Source: Streptomyces sp. NBC_01268 (GTDB lineage: Bacteria > Actinomycetota > Actinomycetes > Streptomycetales > Streptomycetaceae). Taken from it: 64,000 nucleotides of DNA. Positions 36,550 through 45,695 of this stretch are shown here, piece after piece; positions within the stretch are counted from its first letter, which is position 1; the number at the start of each line of letters is the position of its first letter. The translations under genes were made by a program, and so were the position numbers. A model generated the notes under the pieces. It worked only from the letters and a program-made list of their open reading frames with translations, did not search any database and was not told where the DNA came from. The stretch covers positions 3,658,001 through 3,722,000 of the forward strand of contig NZ_CP108454.1 of NCBI RefSeq assembly GCF_036240795.1, written 5' to 3'.

Positions 36550-37496
36550 CGGCGGTCATCCCCCTCGGCGAGCACGCCCAGCAGGTCCTCGGCCAGCTCG
36601 GGCTTGAGCAGTCCGTGCGCGAGCGCCCGGTCGGCGGTCGCGCGGGCCATCGCGAGATAGCCGGCGACGGTGCCGGGCGCGTGCTTGTGCAGCTCGGCGA
36701 CGTGCGCCGCGACCGTCCCCGCGTCGCCGCGGGCGACCGGACCGGTCAGGGCGGCGTCGCCGGACCGCAGCGCGTTGTCCAGGGCGGCGCCGAGCAGCGG
36801 GCCGAGCATCCGGTCGGGCGCGGAGACGCCGGCCGAGCGGAGCAGCTCCATGGCCTGGGCGACCAGGGTGACCAGGTGGTTCGCGCCGAGGGCGAGGGCC
36901 GCGTGGTAGAGCGGGCGGCTCTCCTCGGCGATCCATTCGGGCTCGCCGCCCATCTCGATGACCAGCGCCTCCGCGGCGAGCCGCAGCTCGTCGGGGGCGG
37001 TGACGCCGAACGAGCAGCCGGCCAGCCGCTGGACGTCCACGGAGGTGCCGGTGAAGGTCATGGCGGGGTGCAGGGCGAGCGGCAGCGCGCCGGCCCGGCG
37101 GGCGGGGTCGAGCACGCGGACGCCGTACCGCCCGGAGGTGTGCACGATCAGCTGCCCCGGGCGGATCGCCCCGGTGTCGGCGAGCCCCTCGACGAGCCCG
37201 GGCAGGGCGTCGTCGGGCACGGTGAGCAGCACCAGGTCCGCGAGGGCGAGGACCCGGGCGGGCTCCATGACGGGCACGTCGGGCAGCAGGATGGAGGCCC
37301 GGCGGCGGGACGCCTCGGAGACCGCCGAGACGGCGACCGGGCGGTGTCCGGCGAGCTGCAGCGCCGCGGCGAGGACGGGTCCGACCCGTCCCGCTCCCAC
37401 GACGCCGACGGTCAGCCGGGCGGGGCGGTCCTCGGCCCGGTCGGCGTGGTGACCGGGCTGCCGGGCTTCTGCTGCACGCTCTGGTGGTGCGTTCAC
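36546..37496 (-). CDS. Rossmann-like / DUF2520 dehydrogenase-type protein
   Basis: 316 residues. The nucleotide-binding fold [20 protein letters not shown] is at about residue 30, and [24 protein letters not shown] and [14 protein letters not shown] follow. The helical C-terminal domain ([20 protein letters not shown]) is the DUF2520 half. The fold is like that of NADP-dependent ketopantoate or F420-type reductases. It is the first gene of the panC-nadB-nadC-coaX operon and overlaps panC by 4 bases, so a role in pantoate formation is a fair but unproven guess. The GTG start is at 37496. Confidence 0.85.
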   Translation of the reverse strand: MNAPPERAAEARQPGHHADRAEDRPARLTVGVVGAGRVGPVLAAALQLAGHRPVAVSAVSEASRRRASILLPDVPVMEPARVLALADLVLLTVPDDALPGLVEGLADTGAIRPGQLIVHTSGRYGVRVLDPARRAGALPLALHPAMTFTGTSVDVQRLAGCSFGVTAPDELRLAAEALVIEMGGEPEWIAEESRPLYHAALALGANHLVTLVAQAMELLRSAGVSAPDRMLGPLLGAALDNALRSGDAALTGPVARGDAGTVAAHVAELHKHAPGTVAGYLAMARATADRALAHGLLKPELAEDLLGVLAEGDDRR

Positions 37497-37621
37497 GATC
37501 GGGTCGGCCTTCCGTTCCAGTCCGCGGGGGGTACCGGACGATTTCTGGTCATGCTACGCCAGCGTTTCGCGCGGGCCCGTGGCTGTCCACAGGGTGTGGG
37601 CGGCGGTGTGATGATCTGCCC

Positions 37622-38797
37622 ATGGAGACAGAGCACGAGACCGACACCGGCGTCCCGGACGGGACCGAAGACGAGACGACCGCCCTGCGCCGGGCCCTGC
37701 GCGAGGCCCCGCGCAAGCTGTGGGACGCCTCCCCGGACGGCACGGTCGCCGCGCGCCTGCGCGAGCTGGCCGACTGGGCGGCCACCACCCCGCACGCGGA
37801 CACCCCGCTGGACGTCTACGGCGACGGCGTCGTCGCGGAGGTCGAGGACCGGGTCGCCCGCGCGCTGGGCTTCCCCGCGGCGGCCTTCTTCCCCACCGGG
37901 ACGATGGCCCAGCAGGTGGCCCTGCGCTGCTGGGCCGGACGGACCGGGAACCCGGTCGTGGCCCTCCACCCGCTCGCCCACCCCGAGGTCCACGAGGACC
38001 AGGCCTTCACGACGGTCGGCGGGCTGCGGACGACCCACCCCACGACCGCGCCCCGGCTGCCGACGGCGGACGAGGTGCGGGACCACCCGGAGCCCTTCGG
38101 GGCGCTGATGCTGGAGCTCCCTCTGCGGGACGCGGGCTTCGTGCTGCCCACCTGGGACGAGCTGGTCGACGTGGTCGAGGCGGCCCGCGAGCGCGACGCC
38201 GTGGTCCACTTCGACGGCGCCCGGCTCTGGGAGACGCCGACGCGTTTCGGCCGCGAGCTCCCCGAGATCGCGGGGCTGGCCGACAGCGTCTACGTGTCGT
38301 TCTACAAGTCGCTCGGCGGCATGTCCGGCGCCGCGGTCGCCGGCCCCGAGGACCTGATCGACGAGGCCCGCCTGTGGCGCCACCGCTACGGCGGCGACGT
38401 CTTCCAGCAGTACCCGGCCGCGATGTCGGCCCTGCGCGGCCTGGAGACGGAGCTGCCCCGGCTGCCCTCCTACGTGGCCCACGCCCGGATGGCGGCGACC
38501 GTGCTGCGGGAGGTGTTCGAGGAGGCGGGCGTGGGCTGGTTCCGCGTCCACCCCGAGCCGCCGCACACCCACCAGTTCCAGGTCTGGCTCCCGTACGCCC
38601 CCGAAGCCCTCACGGCGGCCTCCCTGGCCCTCGCGCAGGAGGGCACGGCCCTGTTCCGGCGCTGGTTCCCGGGCCCGGCGGGCGGCCCGCCCGGGACGGC
38701 GATGACCGAGGTGACGATCAGCGCGCCGGGCCTGGAGTGGACGGCGGACGACGTACGGGCGGCCGCCCGCGCCTTCCTGGGGAAGCTGGACCGGTAG
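37622..38797 (+). CDS. threonine aldolase-like PLP enzyme (beta-eliminating lyase family)
   Basis: 391 residues of the fold-type I PLP superfamily. The N-terminal part includes DVYGDGVVAEVEDRVARALG and AAFFPTGTMAQQVAL. The PLP Asp lies in VVHFDGARLWE and the Schiff-base Lys in SVYVSFYKSLGGMSGAAVAG. The C-terminal small domain follows (HQFQVWLPYAPEALT). Members cleave L-threonine or beta-hydroxy amino acids to glycine and an aldehyde. The ATG at 37622 (METEHETD) is chosen; the frame is open back to 37484. It diverges from the DUF2520 operon. Confidence 0.88.
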   Translation: METEHETDTGVPDGTEDETTALRRALREAPRKLWDASPDGTVAARLRELADWAATTPHADTPLDVYGDGVVAEVEDRVARALGFPAAAFFPTGTMAQQVALRCWAGRTGNPVVALHPLAHPEVHEDQAFTTVGGLRTTHPTTAPRLPTADEVRDHPEPFGALMLELPLRDAGFVLPTWDELVDVVEAARERDAVVHFDGARLWETPTRFGRELPEIAGLADSVYVSFYKSLGGMSGAAVAGPEDLIDEARLWRHRYGGDVFQQYPAAMSALRGLETELPRLPSYVAHARMAATVLREVFEEAGVGWFRVHPEPPHTHQFQVWLPYAPEALTAASLALAQEGTALFRRWFPGPAGGPPGTAMTEVTISAPGLEWTADDVRAAARAFLGKLDR

Positions 38798-38834
38798 GGA
38801 CGGCGGCTGCCGCGGCGGCTGCCGGAAACCGGGG

Positions 38835-38969
38835 TTACCTCCGCCTCCGCAGCCGCCGCAGCACCGCGCGCAGCACGGCCACGTCGTGGGTCCCGGGCAC
38901 GGGCGGCGCCGGCTCGCGGCGCCGGGCGGCCCGGTAGCTGTCGAAGAGGTACTGGTGAAGGGCGTTCAT
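38835..38969 (-). CDS. 44-residue basic small protein
   Basis: From an ATG at 38969 the frame reads MNALHQYLFDSYRAARRREP, continues PAPPVPGTHDVAVLRAVLRR and ends in LRRRR before TAA. The N-terminal MNALHQYLFDSYRAA looks like a conserved start seen in short Streptomyces proteins, and the C-terminus is strongly basic. It diverges from the ArsR/DUF5937 gene. No function is known. It is too short for standard ORF calls and rests on codon pattern and the recognisable N-terminus. Confidence 0.5.
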   Translation of the reverse strand: MNALHQYLFDSYRAARRREPAPPVPGTHDVAVLRAVLRRLRRRR

Positions 38970-39075
38970 GGGCACACCGTGCGCCCGGACCGCCCGCCGC
39001 CGCCCGCCGATTGACGCCCCTGGTCAAACGGCGGGACAGCACCCCCACCCGCCCCCGCACCATAGGGGGGTGAGC

Positions 39076-40158
39076 GTGACGATCGACATCACCGGACTGC
39101 CGCACGAGCGGATCGCCTTCTGCCCCTCGCCGCTGGCCGAGCTGGGCAACGCCCTGCACGCGCTGGCCGAGCCGGCCCACCACTCCCGGCTGCACGCCTG
39201 GACGACGACGACCTCCGCCGGCCTGAAGCCCGAGCTGGCCGACCGGCTCCACGAGGCCGACTTCATGTGGCGGTCCACCCGGAGCGACTTCCTGCTGCCC
39301 GCCCAGCCGCGCGAGACGCTGGAGGAGGAGCTGGACGACCTCGACCGCCTGGACGACGAGAAGTTCGTGGGCGCCGCCCTGGAGATCTCGTGCAGCAGCC
39401 GCTACTCCGAGGGCATCCCGTCCCCGCTGGTCGACGAGCAGAGCCGCCGCCGCGCCCTCGACCTCGCCGCCGCGCGGGGCCCGCGCCAGGCCGCGTTCGT
39501 GGAACGGATGCTGGCCGAGCCCACCGCGGTCCGCGCCTGGATACGGCGCCTCCTGCAGGACTGCGACGACGCGTTCTTCGCCGACACCTGGCGCCGCGTC
39601 CGCGTGCAGCTCGCCGCCGACGCCCGCCACAAGACGGAGCTGCTGCGCCGCAAGGGCCTCGCGGAGGCGCTGGCGGCGGCCTCCCCGGCGCTCAGCCTGG
39701 AGGAGGGCCCGCACGGCAGCAGGATCGTGGTGGACAAGCTGGTGCACGGCAGGGCGGAGGCCCTGGGCACCGGGGTGACGCTGGTGCCGACGGCCTTCGG
39801 CTGGCCGCACCTGTTCGCGACGAGCGCGCCCGGCTGGCAGCCGGTCATCCAGTACCCGGCCGCCACCCGGGACGTCGGCGGCGCCGAGCCGACCGAGACG
39901 GTCAAGGCGCGCCTGGAGGCGATCGCCCACCCGATGCGGATGCGCCTGTGCCGGAACCTGGCGCGCGGCCCGTACTCGACGAGCGAGCTGGCCGACGCGT
40001 ACGGGATCACGGCGCCGGAGGTCTCCCGGCACCTCTCCGTGCTGAAGAAGGCCGGCCTGCTGACCACCCAGCGCCGGGGCCGCTACGTCCTGCACCAGCT
40101 GGACTTCTCGGTGGTGGCGAGGCTGGGCAGCGACTTCCTGGAGTCGGTCCTGCGCTGA
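39076..40158 (+). CDS. ArsR-type regulator with DUF5937 N-terminal domain
   Basis: 360 residues. The N-terminal two thirds (IDITGLPHERIAFCPSPLAE, DRLHEADFMWRSTRSDFLLP) belong to the DUF5937 type found before ArsR domains in Streptomyces. The C-terminal winged helix at about 275-345 is LEAIAHPMRMRLCRNLARGP, YSTSELADAYGITAPEVSRH and LSVLKKAGLLTTQRRGRYVL. No metal-binding Cys pattern is seen, so the signal is unknown. I choose the GTG at 39076 because AGGGGGG lies 5-6 bases upstream; a GTG at 39070 is an alternative. Confidence 0.85.
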   Translation: MTIDITGLPHERIAFCPSPLAELGNALHALAEPAHHSRLHAWTTTTSAGLKPELADRLHEADFMWRSTRSDFLLPAQPRETLEEELDDLDRLDDEKFVGAALEISCSSRYSEGIPSPLVDEQSRRRALDLAAARGPRQAAFVERMLAEPTAVRAWIRRLLQDCDDAFFADTWRRVRVQLAADARHKTELLRRKGLAEALAAASPALSLEEGPHGSRIVVDKLVHGRAEALGTGVTLVPTAFGWPHLFATSAPGWQPVIQYPAATRDVGGAEPTETVKARLEAIAHPMRMRLCRNLARGPYSTSELADAYGITAPEVSRHLSVLKKAGLLTTQRRGRYVLHQLDFSVVARLGSDFLESVLR

Positions 40159-40173
40159 CCGGCGCGAGGACCC

Positions 40174-40854
40174 TCAGAGGGCCCCGCCGCCGGCCCTGAC
40201 CAGGCCGGTCTCGTACGCGAGGACGACGACCTGCACCCGGTCGCGCAGCTCCAGCTTGGTGAGGATCCGCCCCACGTGGGTCTTCACGGTCGCCTCGGAC
40301 AGCACGAGCCGCGCCGCGATCTCGCCGTTGGAGAGCCCCTGGGCGACCAGGAGCATGACCTCGCGCTCGCGGTCGGTGAGCCGGTCGAGACCGCTCTCCG
40401 CGGCGCGGCTCTCCCGCCCGGTGGACGGCAGCATCGGCGAGAAGCGGTCGAGGAGCCGCCGGGTGGTGGAGGGGGCGACGACCGCGTCACCGCTGTGCAC
40501 GGAGCGGATGGCGGCGAGCAGCTCGGCCGGCGGCACGTCCTTCAGCATGAAGCCGCTGGCGCCCGCCTTGAGCCCGGAGAAGGCGTACTCGTCGAGGTCG
40601 AAGGTGGTGAGGATCAGCACCTTGGGCGCGTCGGGCTGGGAACAGATCCGCCGGGTGGCCTCCACCCCGTCCAGCTTGGGCATGCGCACGTCCATCAGCA
40701 CGACGTCGACGTCGGTGCCCCGCAGCACCTCCAGGGCCCCCACGCCGTCGCCCGCCTCGGCCACGACCTCCATGTCCGGCTGGGCGGCGAGCACCATGCG
40801 GAAGCCGGTGCGCAGCAGCACCTGGTCGTCGACGAGCATCACGCGGATGGACAT
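40174..40854 (-). CDS. NarL/FixJ-family response regulator
   Basis: 226 residues. The receiver has acidic VMLVDDQVLL, phospho-Asp in VVLMDVRMPKLDG, Thr in ILTTFDLDEY and Lys in FMLKDVPP. The LuxR-type HTH (LDRLTDREREVMLLVAQGLS, then NGEIAARLVLSEATVKTHVG) is at about 160-215. The ATG at 40854 is 14 bases after the histidine kinase stop, so they form an operon. The signal and targets are unknown. It converges with the ArsR gene. Confidence 0.93.
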   Translation of the reverse strand: MSIRVMLVDDQVLLRTGFRMVLAAQPDMEVVAEAGDGVGALEVLRGTDVDVVLMDVRMPKLDGVEATRRICSQPDAPKVLILTTFDLDEYAFSGLKAGASGFMLKDVPPAELLAAIRSVHSGDAVVAPSTTRRLLDRFSPMLPSTGRESRAAESGLDRLTDREREVMLLVAQGLSNGEIAARLVLSEATVKTHVGRILTKLELRDRVQVVVLAYETGLVRAGGGAL

Positions 40855-40868
40855 GCTGTTCCTTCGGG

Positions 40869-42071
40869 TCAGTGAGCGGGCTTGAGCGGGAGCAGGGCAC
40901 TGATGCGGAAGCCGCCGCCGGGGCGCGGCCCCGCGTCCAGGGTGCCGCCGACCATGCCGACCCGCTCCCGCATGCCGATGAGGCCGTGGCCGCGCCCGTC
41001 GGCGCCGCCGTCCTCGTACATCTCCTGCGGGGCGCCCCGCCCGTCGTCCTCGACGAGCAGTCCGAGCCCGTCGTCGAAGTAGACCAGGCGGACGCTGGCG
41101 CCGACGTCGGGGCCGCCGTGCTTGCGGCTGTTGGTGAGCGCTTCCTGGACGATCCGGTACGCGGTGAGCTCGACGCCGCTCGGCAGCGGGCGCGGGGTGC
41201 CCTCGACCTTGAAGTCGACGGCGAGGCCGGCCCCGCGGACCTGCTCGACGAGGTCCTCGATCTGCTGGACGTCCGGCTGCGGGACGTACTCCCCGGCCTC
41301 CTGGTGCTCGCCCGTGCGCAGGATGCCCAGCAGCCGCCGCATCTCGGCCAGGGCCTGGCGGCCGGTGCCGGCGATGGTCTCCAGGGCCTGCTTGGCGGTC
41401 TCGGGCGAGGAGTCCATGACGTACGCGGCGCCGTCGGCCTGGACGACCATGACGGACACGTTGTGGGCGACGACGTCGTGCAGCTCGCGGGCGATCCGGG
41501 CGCGCTCGGCGGCGACGGCGACCTTGGCCTGGGCCTCGCGCTCCTTCTCCAGTCGGGAGGCCCGTTCCTCCAGCTGCGCGAAGTAGGCGCGGCGGGTGCG
41601 CAGGGAGTCGCCGAGCACCCAGGCGAGGGCGAACGGCACGGTCATGATGATCGTGAAGAAGACGGTGGCGGCGGAGGACCGGGATTCCTCCAGCGGCCAG
41701 CGCAGCTGGGAGAGCGTGGCGGCGGCGAGGCCGCCGGCCAGGGCGAGCCGGGACGCCCAGCGGGGCCCGTCGTGCGCGGCGACCGTGTAGATGATCACGA
41801 GCATGGCGAAGTCGGCCATGAACGGGACGATCCCGAAGGCGAGCTGGACGAGGCCGAGGAGGACCGTGAGGACCAGCATCCTCTCGGGGGCGCGCCGGCG
41901 CAGGGCGATGACCAGCGAGTAGAGCGCGCCGACGGCGAGGTACCCGGCGATGTTGGTGCCCGCCGGGGAGCCGGAGCCCACCCACAGCAAGGAGAGCCCG
42001 AAGAGGACGACGGCCCAGAAGGTGTCGACGCCCGTCGGGTGTCTGCGGATGAAGTCGTAGAGGCGCTGCAC
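40869..42071 (-). CDS. HisKA_3 sensor histidine kinase (partner of the NarL regulator)
   Basis: 400 residues. Four or five transmembrane helices lie in residues 15-150. A short coiled coil (AYFAQLEERASRLEKEREAQ) is followed by the DHp site RARIARELHDVVAHNVSVMV (phospho-His in ELHDVVAH). The ATPase domain carries YRIVQEALTNSRKHG (N-box), LVEDDGRGAP and GHGLIGMRERVGMVGG. The N-terminal membrane block is the probable sensor. The GTG start at 42071 is used. Confidence 0.93.
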   Translation of the reverse strand: MQRLYDFIRRHPTGVDTFWAVVLFGLSLLWVGSGSPAGTNIAGYLAVGALYSLVIALRRRAPERMLVLTVLLGLVQLAFGIVPFMADFAMLVIIYTVAAHDGPRWASRLALAGGLAAATLSQLRWPLEESRSSAATVFFTIIMTVPFALAWVLGDSLRTRRAYFAQLEERASRLEKEREAQAKVAVAAERARIARELHDVVAHNVSVMVVQADGAAYVMDSSPETAKQALETIAGTGRQALAEMRRLLGILRTGEHQEAGEYVPQPDVQQIEDLVEQVRGAGLAVDFKVEGTPRPLPSGVELTAYRIVQEALTNSRKHGGPDVGASVRLVYFDDGLGLLVEDDGRGAPQEMYEDGGADGRGHGLIGMRERVGMVGGTLDAGPRPGGGFRISALLPLKPAH

Positions 42072-42168
42072 GTGACCCAGCGTAGGGAAAGCGGATAGGT
42101 GCAGGGGTCAACCGTGGGGTCGATCCTTCCCGTGAGGCCCGTACTCCCCAAGGTGGAGACTGGGGCAC

Positions 42169-43146
42169 GTGACGGATGAGACGTGTCAGTGGCAGGGGTG
42201 GCGCGAGGCCGCGGAACGGGCCCTGTACGGCCCCGGGGGCTTCTTCCTGCGCCCGGAGGGGCCCGCCGGGCACTTCCGCACGTCGGTGCACGCCTCGCCG
42301 CTCTTCGCGGGCGCCGTGGCCCGGCTCCTCGCCCGCGTGGCGGAGGAGCTCGGCACGGACGAGCCCGCGCTCGTGGACGTGGGCGCGGGGCGGGGCGAGC
42401 TGTTGACGGGGGTGCTGGCCGCGCTCCCGCCGGGGCTGCGGGTGCGCCCGTACGGCGTGGAGCGCGCGGCCCGGCCGGCGGGCCTGGACCCGCGGATCGT
42501 GTGGACGGACCGGGTGCCGGACGGGGAGCGGGGGCTGCTCTTCGCCAACGAGTGGCTGGACAACGTGCCGGTGGACGTGGCGCAGGCCGACGCGGACGGC
42601 GCCGTCCGCCGCGTCGAGGTGCGGGCGGACGGCACGGAGCGGCTGGGCGCGGTGGTGACCGGGCCGGACGCGGAGTGGCTGGAGCGGTGGTGGCCGCTGC
42701 GGGAGCCCGGCGAGCGGGCCGAGATCGGGCGCCCGCGCGACGAGGCGTGGGCGGGGGCGGTGGGGGCGCTCGCCGCGGGGACGGCGGTGGCCGTCGACTA
42801 CGCGCACCTGCGGGGTGCCCGGCCGCCCTTCGGGACGCTCGCCGCGTTCCGGGAGGGGCGGGAGGTGGCGCCCGTGCCGGACGGGAGCCGCGATCTGACC
42901 GCGCACGTGGCGCTGGACGCGTGCGCGGCGGCGGTGCCCGGGCCGGCGGCCGCGGTCGTCACGCAGCGGGAGGCGCTGCGGGAGCTCGGGGTGAGCGGCG
43001 GACGGCCGCCGCTGGCGCTCGCGTCGAGCGACCCCGCCGGGTACGTGCGGGCCCTCGCGGCGGCCGGCGAGGCGGCGGAGCTCACGGCGCGCGGGGGCCT
43101 CGGGGACTTCCTCTGGCTGGTCCAGCGGGTGCCCGGCACCGCGTGA
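42169..43146 (+). CDS. SAM-dependent methyltransferase of MidA/NDUFAF7 type
   Basis: 325 residues. The N-terminus [32 protein letters not shown] sequence resembles the MidA/NDUFAF7 family. The SAM motif is [16 protein letters not shown] at about residue 66, and [16 protein letters not shown] is the family's NE-x-D-x-P-type post-motif. NDUFAF7 dimethylates an Arg of the complex I subunit NDUFS2, the NuoD homolog, and the next gene is nuoD (59 bases away, same strand). That link is suggestive. The GTG start is at 42169. Confidence 0.82.
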   Translation: MTDETCQWQGWREAAERALYGPGGFFLRPEGPAGHFRTSVHASPLFAGAVARLLARVAEELGTDEPALVDVGAGRGELLTGVLAALPPGLRVRPYGVERAARPAGLDPRIVWTDRVPDGERGLLFANEWLDNVPVDVAQADADGAVRRVEVRADGTERLGAVVTGPDAEWLERWWPLREPGERAEIGRPRDEAWAGAVGALAAGTAVAVDYAHLRGARPPFGTLAAFREGREVAPVPDGSRDLTAHVALDACAAAVPGPAAAVVTQREALRELGVSGGRPPLALASSDPAGYVRALAAAGEAAELTARGGLGDFLWLVQRVPGTA

Positions 43147-43204
43147 GCGCCCGCGGCGGGCGCCCGGCCCGGGGCGGCCGCCGGTCGGGGGGATACTGGT
43201 CCGC

Positions 43205-44347
43205 ATGACGGAGACGACGGTCGGTATCGGGGGCGCGGCGGAGAGCACCGACATGGTGCTGAACATCGGGCCGCAGCATCCCTCCACCCACGGCGTGCTC
43301 CGGCTGCGGCTCGTCCTGGACGGCGAAGTGGTGCGCGAGGCCGAGCCCGTGATCGGGTACATGCACCGCGGCGCGGAGAAGCTGTTCGAGGCGCGGGACT
43401 ACCGGCAGATCATCATGCTGGCCAACCGGCACGACTGGCTCTCCGCGTTCTCCAACGAGCTCGGCGTCGTCATGGCCGTGGAGCGGATGCTGGGCATGGA
43501 GGTCCCGGAGCGGGCCGTCTGGACCCGCACCCTGCTCGCCGAGCTGAACCGGGTCCTGAACCACCTCATGTTCCTCGGCTCGTACCCCCTCGAACTGGGC
43601 GGCATCACCCCCGTCTTCCACGCCTTCCGCGAGCGCGAGGAGCTCCAGGCCGTCATGGAGGAGGTCTCCGGCGGCCGGATGCACTACATGTTCAACCGGG
43701 TCGGCGGCCTCAAGGAGGACCTCCCGGCCGGCTGGCTGGGCCGGGCTCGGCAGGCGGTCGCGGACGTGCGGTCGCGGATGGACGTCTACGACCGGCTGGT
43801 CCTGGGCAACGAGATCTTCCGGGGCCGGACCCGCGGCGTCGGGGTGCTCTCGCAGGAGGCCGTGCACGGGTACGGGGTGTCCGGGCCGATCGCCCGCGCC
43901 TCGGGCGTCGACTTCGACCTGCGCCGGGACGAGCCGTACCTCGCGTACGGGGAACTCCAGGACGTCCTGCGGGTGGTGACCCGCACGGAGGGCGACTGCC
44001 TGGCCCGCTTCGAGTGCCTGCTCGACCAGACGCACAACGCGCTGGAGCTCGCCGACGCCTGCCTCGACCGGATCGAGGACCTGCCGCAGGGGCCGATCAA
44101 CCAGCGGCTGCCGAAGGTCCTCAAGGCGCCGGAGGGGCACACGTACGCCTGGACCGAGAACCCGCTGGGCATCAACGGCTACTACCTGGTCTCCAAGGGC
44201 GAGAAGACCCCGTACCGGCTGAAGCTGCGCTCGGCCTCGTACAACAACATCCAGGCGCTGACCGAGCTGCTGCCGGGGACGCTGGTCGCCGACATGGTGG
44301 CGATCCTCGGTTCGCTCTTCTTCGTCGTGGGCGACATCGACAAGTAG
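43205..44347 (+). CDS. nuoD: stand-alone NADH-quinone oxidoreductase subunit D (NuoD paralog)
   Basis: 380 residues of the NDUFS2/NuoD family: [20 protein letters not shown] near the start, then [34 protein letters not shown] and a C-terminal [20 protein letters not shown]. NuoD forms much of the quinone-binding cavity of complex I. No other nuo gene is nearby, so this is an orphan copy, as found in Streptomyces besides the main nuo operon. Arg55 in MHRG corresponds to the Arg methylated by NDUFAF7 in human NDUFS2. A strong terminator follows. Confidence 0.93.
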   Translation: MTETTVGIGGAAESTDMVLNIGPQHPSTHGVLRLRLVLDGEVVREAEPVIGYMHRGAEKLFEARDYRQIIMLANRHDWLSAFSNELGVVMAVERMLGMEVPERAVWTRTLLAELNRVLNHLMFLGSYPLELGGITPVFHAFREREELQAVMEEVSGGRMHYMFNRVGGLKEDLPAGWLGRARQAVADVRSRMDVYDRLVLGNEIFRGRTRGVGVLSQEAVHGYGVSGPIARASGVDFDLRRDEPYLAYGELQDVLRVVTRTEGDCLARFECLLDQTHNALELADACLDRIEDLPQGPINQRLPKVLKAPEGHTYAWTENPLGINGYYLVSKGEKTPYRLKLRSASYNNIQALTELLPGTLVADMVAILGSLFFVVGDIDK

Positions 44348-44368
44348 GGCGCGCGGGGCGGGACGCGT

Positions 44369-44425
44369 GACGAGACGGCGGGAGCCGGTGGACCACCGCG
44401 GTCCACCGGCTCCTGCCGTCTCGTC
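44369..44425. terminator. long 26-bp hairpin terminator
   Basis: Bases 44369-44394 pair with 44400-44425 around a 5-base loop with a single G-U-type mismatch. It separates the convergent nuoD and coiled-coil protein genes and is one of the longest stems in the window. Confidence 0.9.
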
Positions 44426-44455
44426 GTGCGTGCCGTGCCCGTCGGGCGGGTTCCG

Positions 44456-45565
44456 CTAGGAGTTCACCGCGCCGCGCAGCTCCGCCACGTCGATCTGCTC
44501 GGTCTCGTCGTGCGCGGTCAGGTCGATGACCTGGCCGACGGCCCGCTGCTCGGGGGTGCGCTGCGCGACGGCCGCGAGGACCTCCTCGCCCACGACGTCG
44601 GCGAGGTCGGCGTGCTGCACGGCCTCGATCGCGGCGGCGGCCTTCTGCGTGCCGAAGTAGTCGAAGCCGCCCGCGGGGCGCTGGACGGGACGGCGGGCGG
44701 CGTACGGGACGATCGCGGCGGCGGCGGGCACGTGCCGCATCGCGGGCGCCTTGGTGTGCTCGTCCGACGCGGGCTCGGCGGCGGTGCCGGGCCGGGGAGC
44801 GGGGTCCGACCCGGGGGCCGTGCCGGCGTCCGGGGCCGTGGCGGGCTCGGCGGGGGCGACGGCCTCGACCGGGGCCTCGGCCGGGGCCTTGGTCTCGGTG
44901 ACGGACTCGGCGTCGGTGCCGGCAACGGTCCCGGCGTCGGACTTCGCCTCGGCCTCGGTCGCCGGCCCGGTCGCCGCTCCGGTCGTCGTCTCGGCCTCGT
45001 CCGTGTGCTCGCCGCGCGCTTCGAGGTTGCGCAGCGCCTCCGCCGCCCTGCGGTAGGCGTCCGGGGTCGGGGTGGAGCCGCCGGCGGGCAGGGCCTTGGG
45101 CTCCGGGGCGGTCGCCTCCAGGGCGAGCACACGGCGGCCTTCCAGGGCGCTGGCGCGCTCGGTCTCGGCGGTGGCATAGCGGCGCAGGAGGTCGGCGTGC
45201 TCGGTGCGGAGCCCGGCGAGCTCGACCCGCTTGGCACGCAGCTTGGCGTCGAGGCGGGTGCGCAGCTCGCGCGACTCCTCCAGGTCGGACTCCAGCTCGG
45301 CGACGCGCTCGTCGTGCTTCCACTGGTCCGCCGTGCGGGCGCGGTTCAGCTCGGCGACGGTGCGGCCGGCGCCCTGGTCCCAACTGCGCATGAGGACGGC
45401 GCCGGTGACGGCGGCGGCCGCCGCGGCGGCCACGAGCAGCCGCAGCACCAGCGGGTCACCGAGCAGCCAGGCGCCCGCGGCACAGACGACCGACGCCCCG
45501 GCGACCGCCGAGGGCGGCAGGAGCTTGTGCAGGGGCTGGGAATGGCGGTGGCGTCCACGTGGCAT
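44456..45565 (-). CDS. membrane protein with coiled coil and Ala/Glu/Thr-rich linker, unknown function
   Basis: 369 residues from the ATG at 45565 (a GTG at 45592 adds 9). Two adjacent hydrophobic helices lie at about 20-60 (AVAGASVVCAAGAWLL and LVLRLLVAAAAAAAVTGAVL). A long charged coiled coil follows (about 70-150, DERVAELESDLEESRELRTR). A disordered Thr/Ala/Glu/Pro linker covers about 190-280, and a C-terminal globular-looking stretch contains GGFDYFGTQKAAAAIEAVQH. It looks like a cell-envelope scaffold, but the family is not recognised. Confidence 0.75.
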   Translation of the reverse strand: MPRGRHRHSQPLHKLLPPSAVAGASVVCAAGAWLLGDPLVLRLLVAAAAAAAVTGAVLMRSWDQGAGRTVAELNRARTADQWKHDERVAELESDLEESRELRTRLDAKLRAKRVELAGLRTEHADLLRRYATAETERASALEGRRVLALEATAPEPKALPAGGSTPTPDAYRRAAEALRNLEARGEHTDEAETTTGAATGPATEAEAKSDAGTVAGTDAESVTETKAPAEAPVEAVAPAEPATAPDAGTAPGSDPAPRPGTAAEPASDEHTKAPAMRHVPAAAAIVPYAARRPVQRPAGGFDYFGTQKAAAAIEAVQHADLADVVGEEVLAAVAQRTPEQRAVGQVIDLTAHDETEQIDVAELRGAVNS

Positions 45566-45649
45566 GGCCTGAAATTTACCGTGCGTAGGCACCGTATGGG
45601 GCGTCGGCCCGGCAATCTCTTGGCGAGTTCTCGCCGTCGTGGGGCGGAC

Positions 45650-45677
45650 CGGAGCGATTCCGGAGTGAATCGCTCCG
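45650..45677 (-). terminator. hairpin terminator of the ABC importer operon
   Basis: The stem GGAGCGATTC/GAATCGCTCC (45651-45660 with 45667-45676) is perfect and extends by a C-G pair at both ends, with a 6-base loop. It lies 18 bases beyond the substrate-binding protein stop. Confidence 0.8.
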
Positions 45678-45695
45678 ATTCCCCTCGTGCCGTGC

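Noticed and set aside
33845..36559. A 904-codon frame that would extend nadB through panC
   Set aside because: The upstream part is the shadow of panC; nadB begins at the GTG 35545 in a normal 4-bp overlap.
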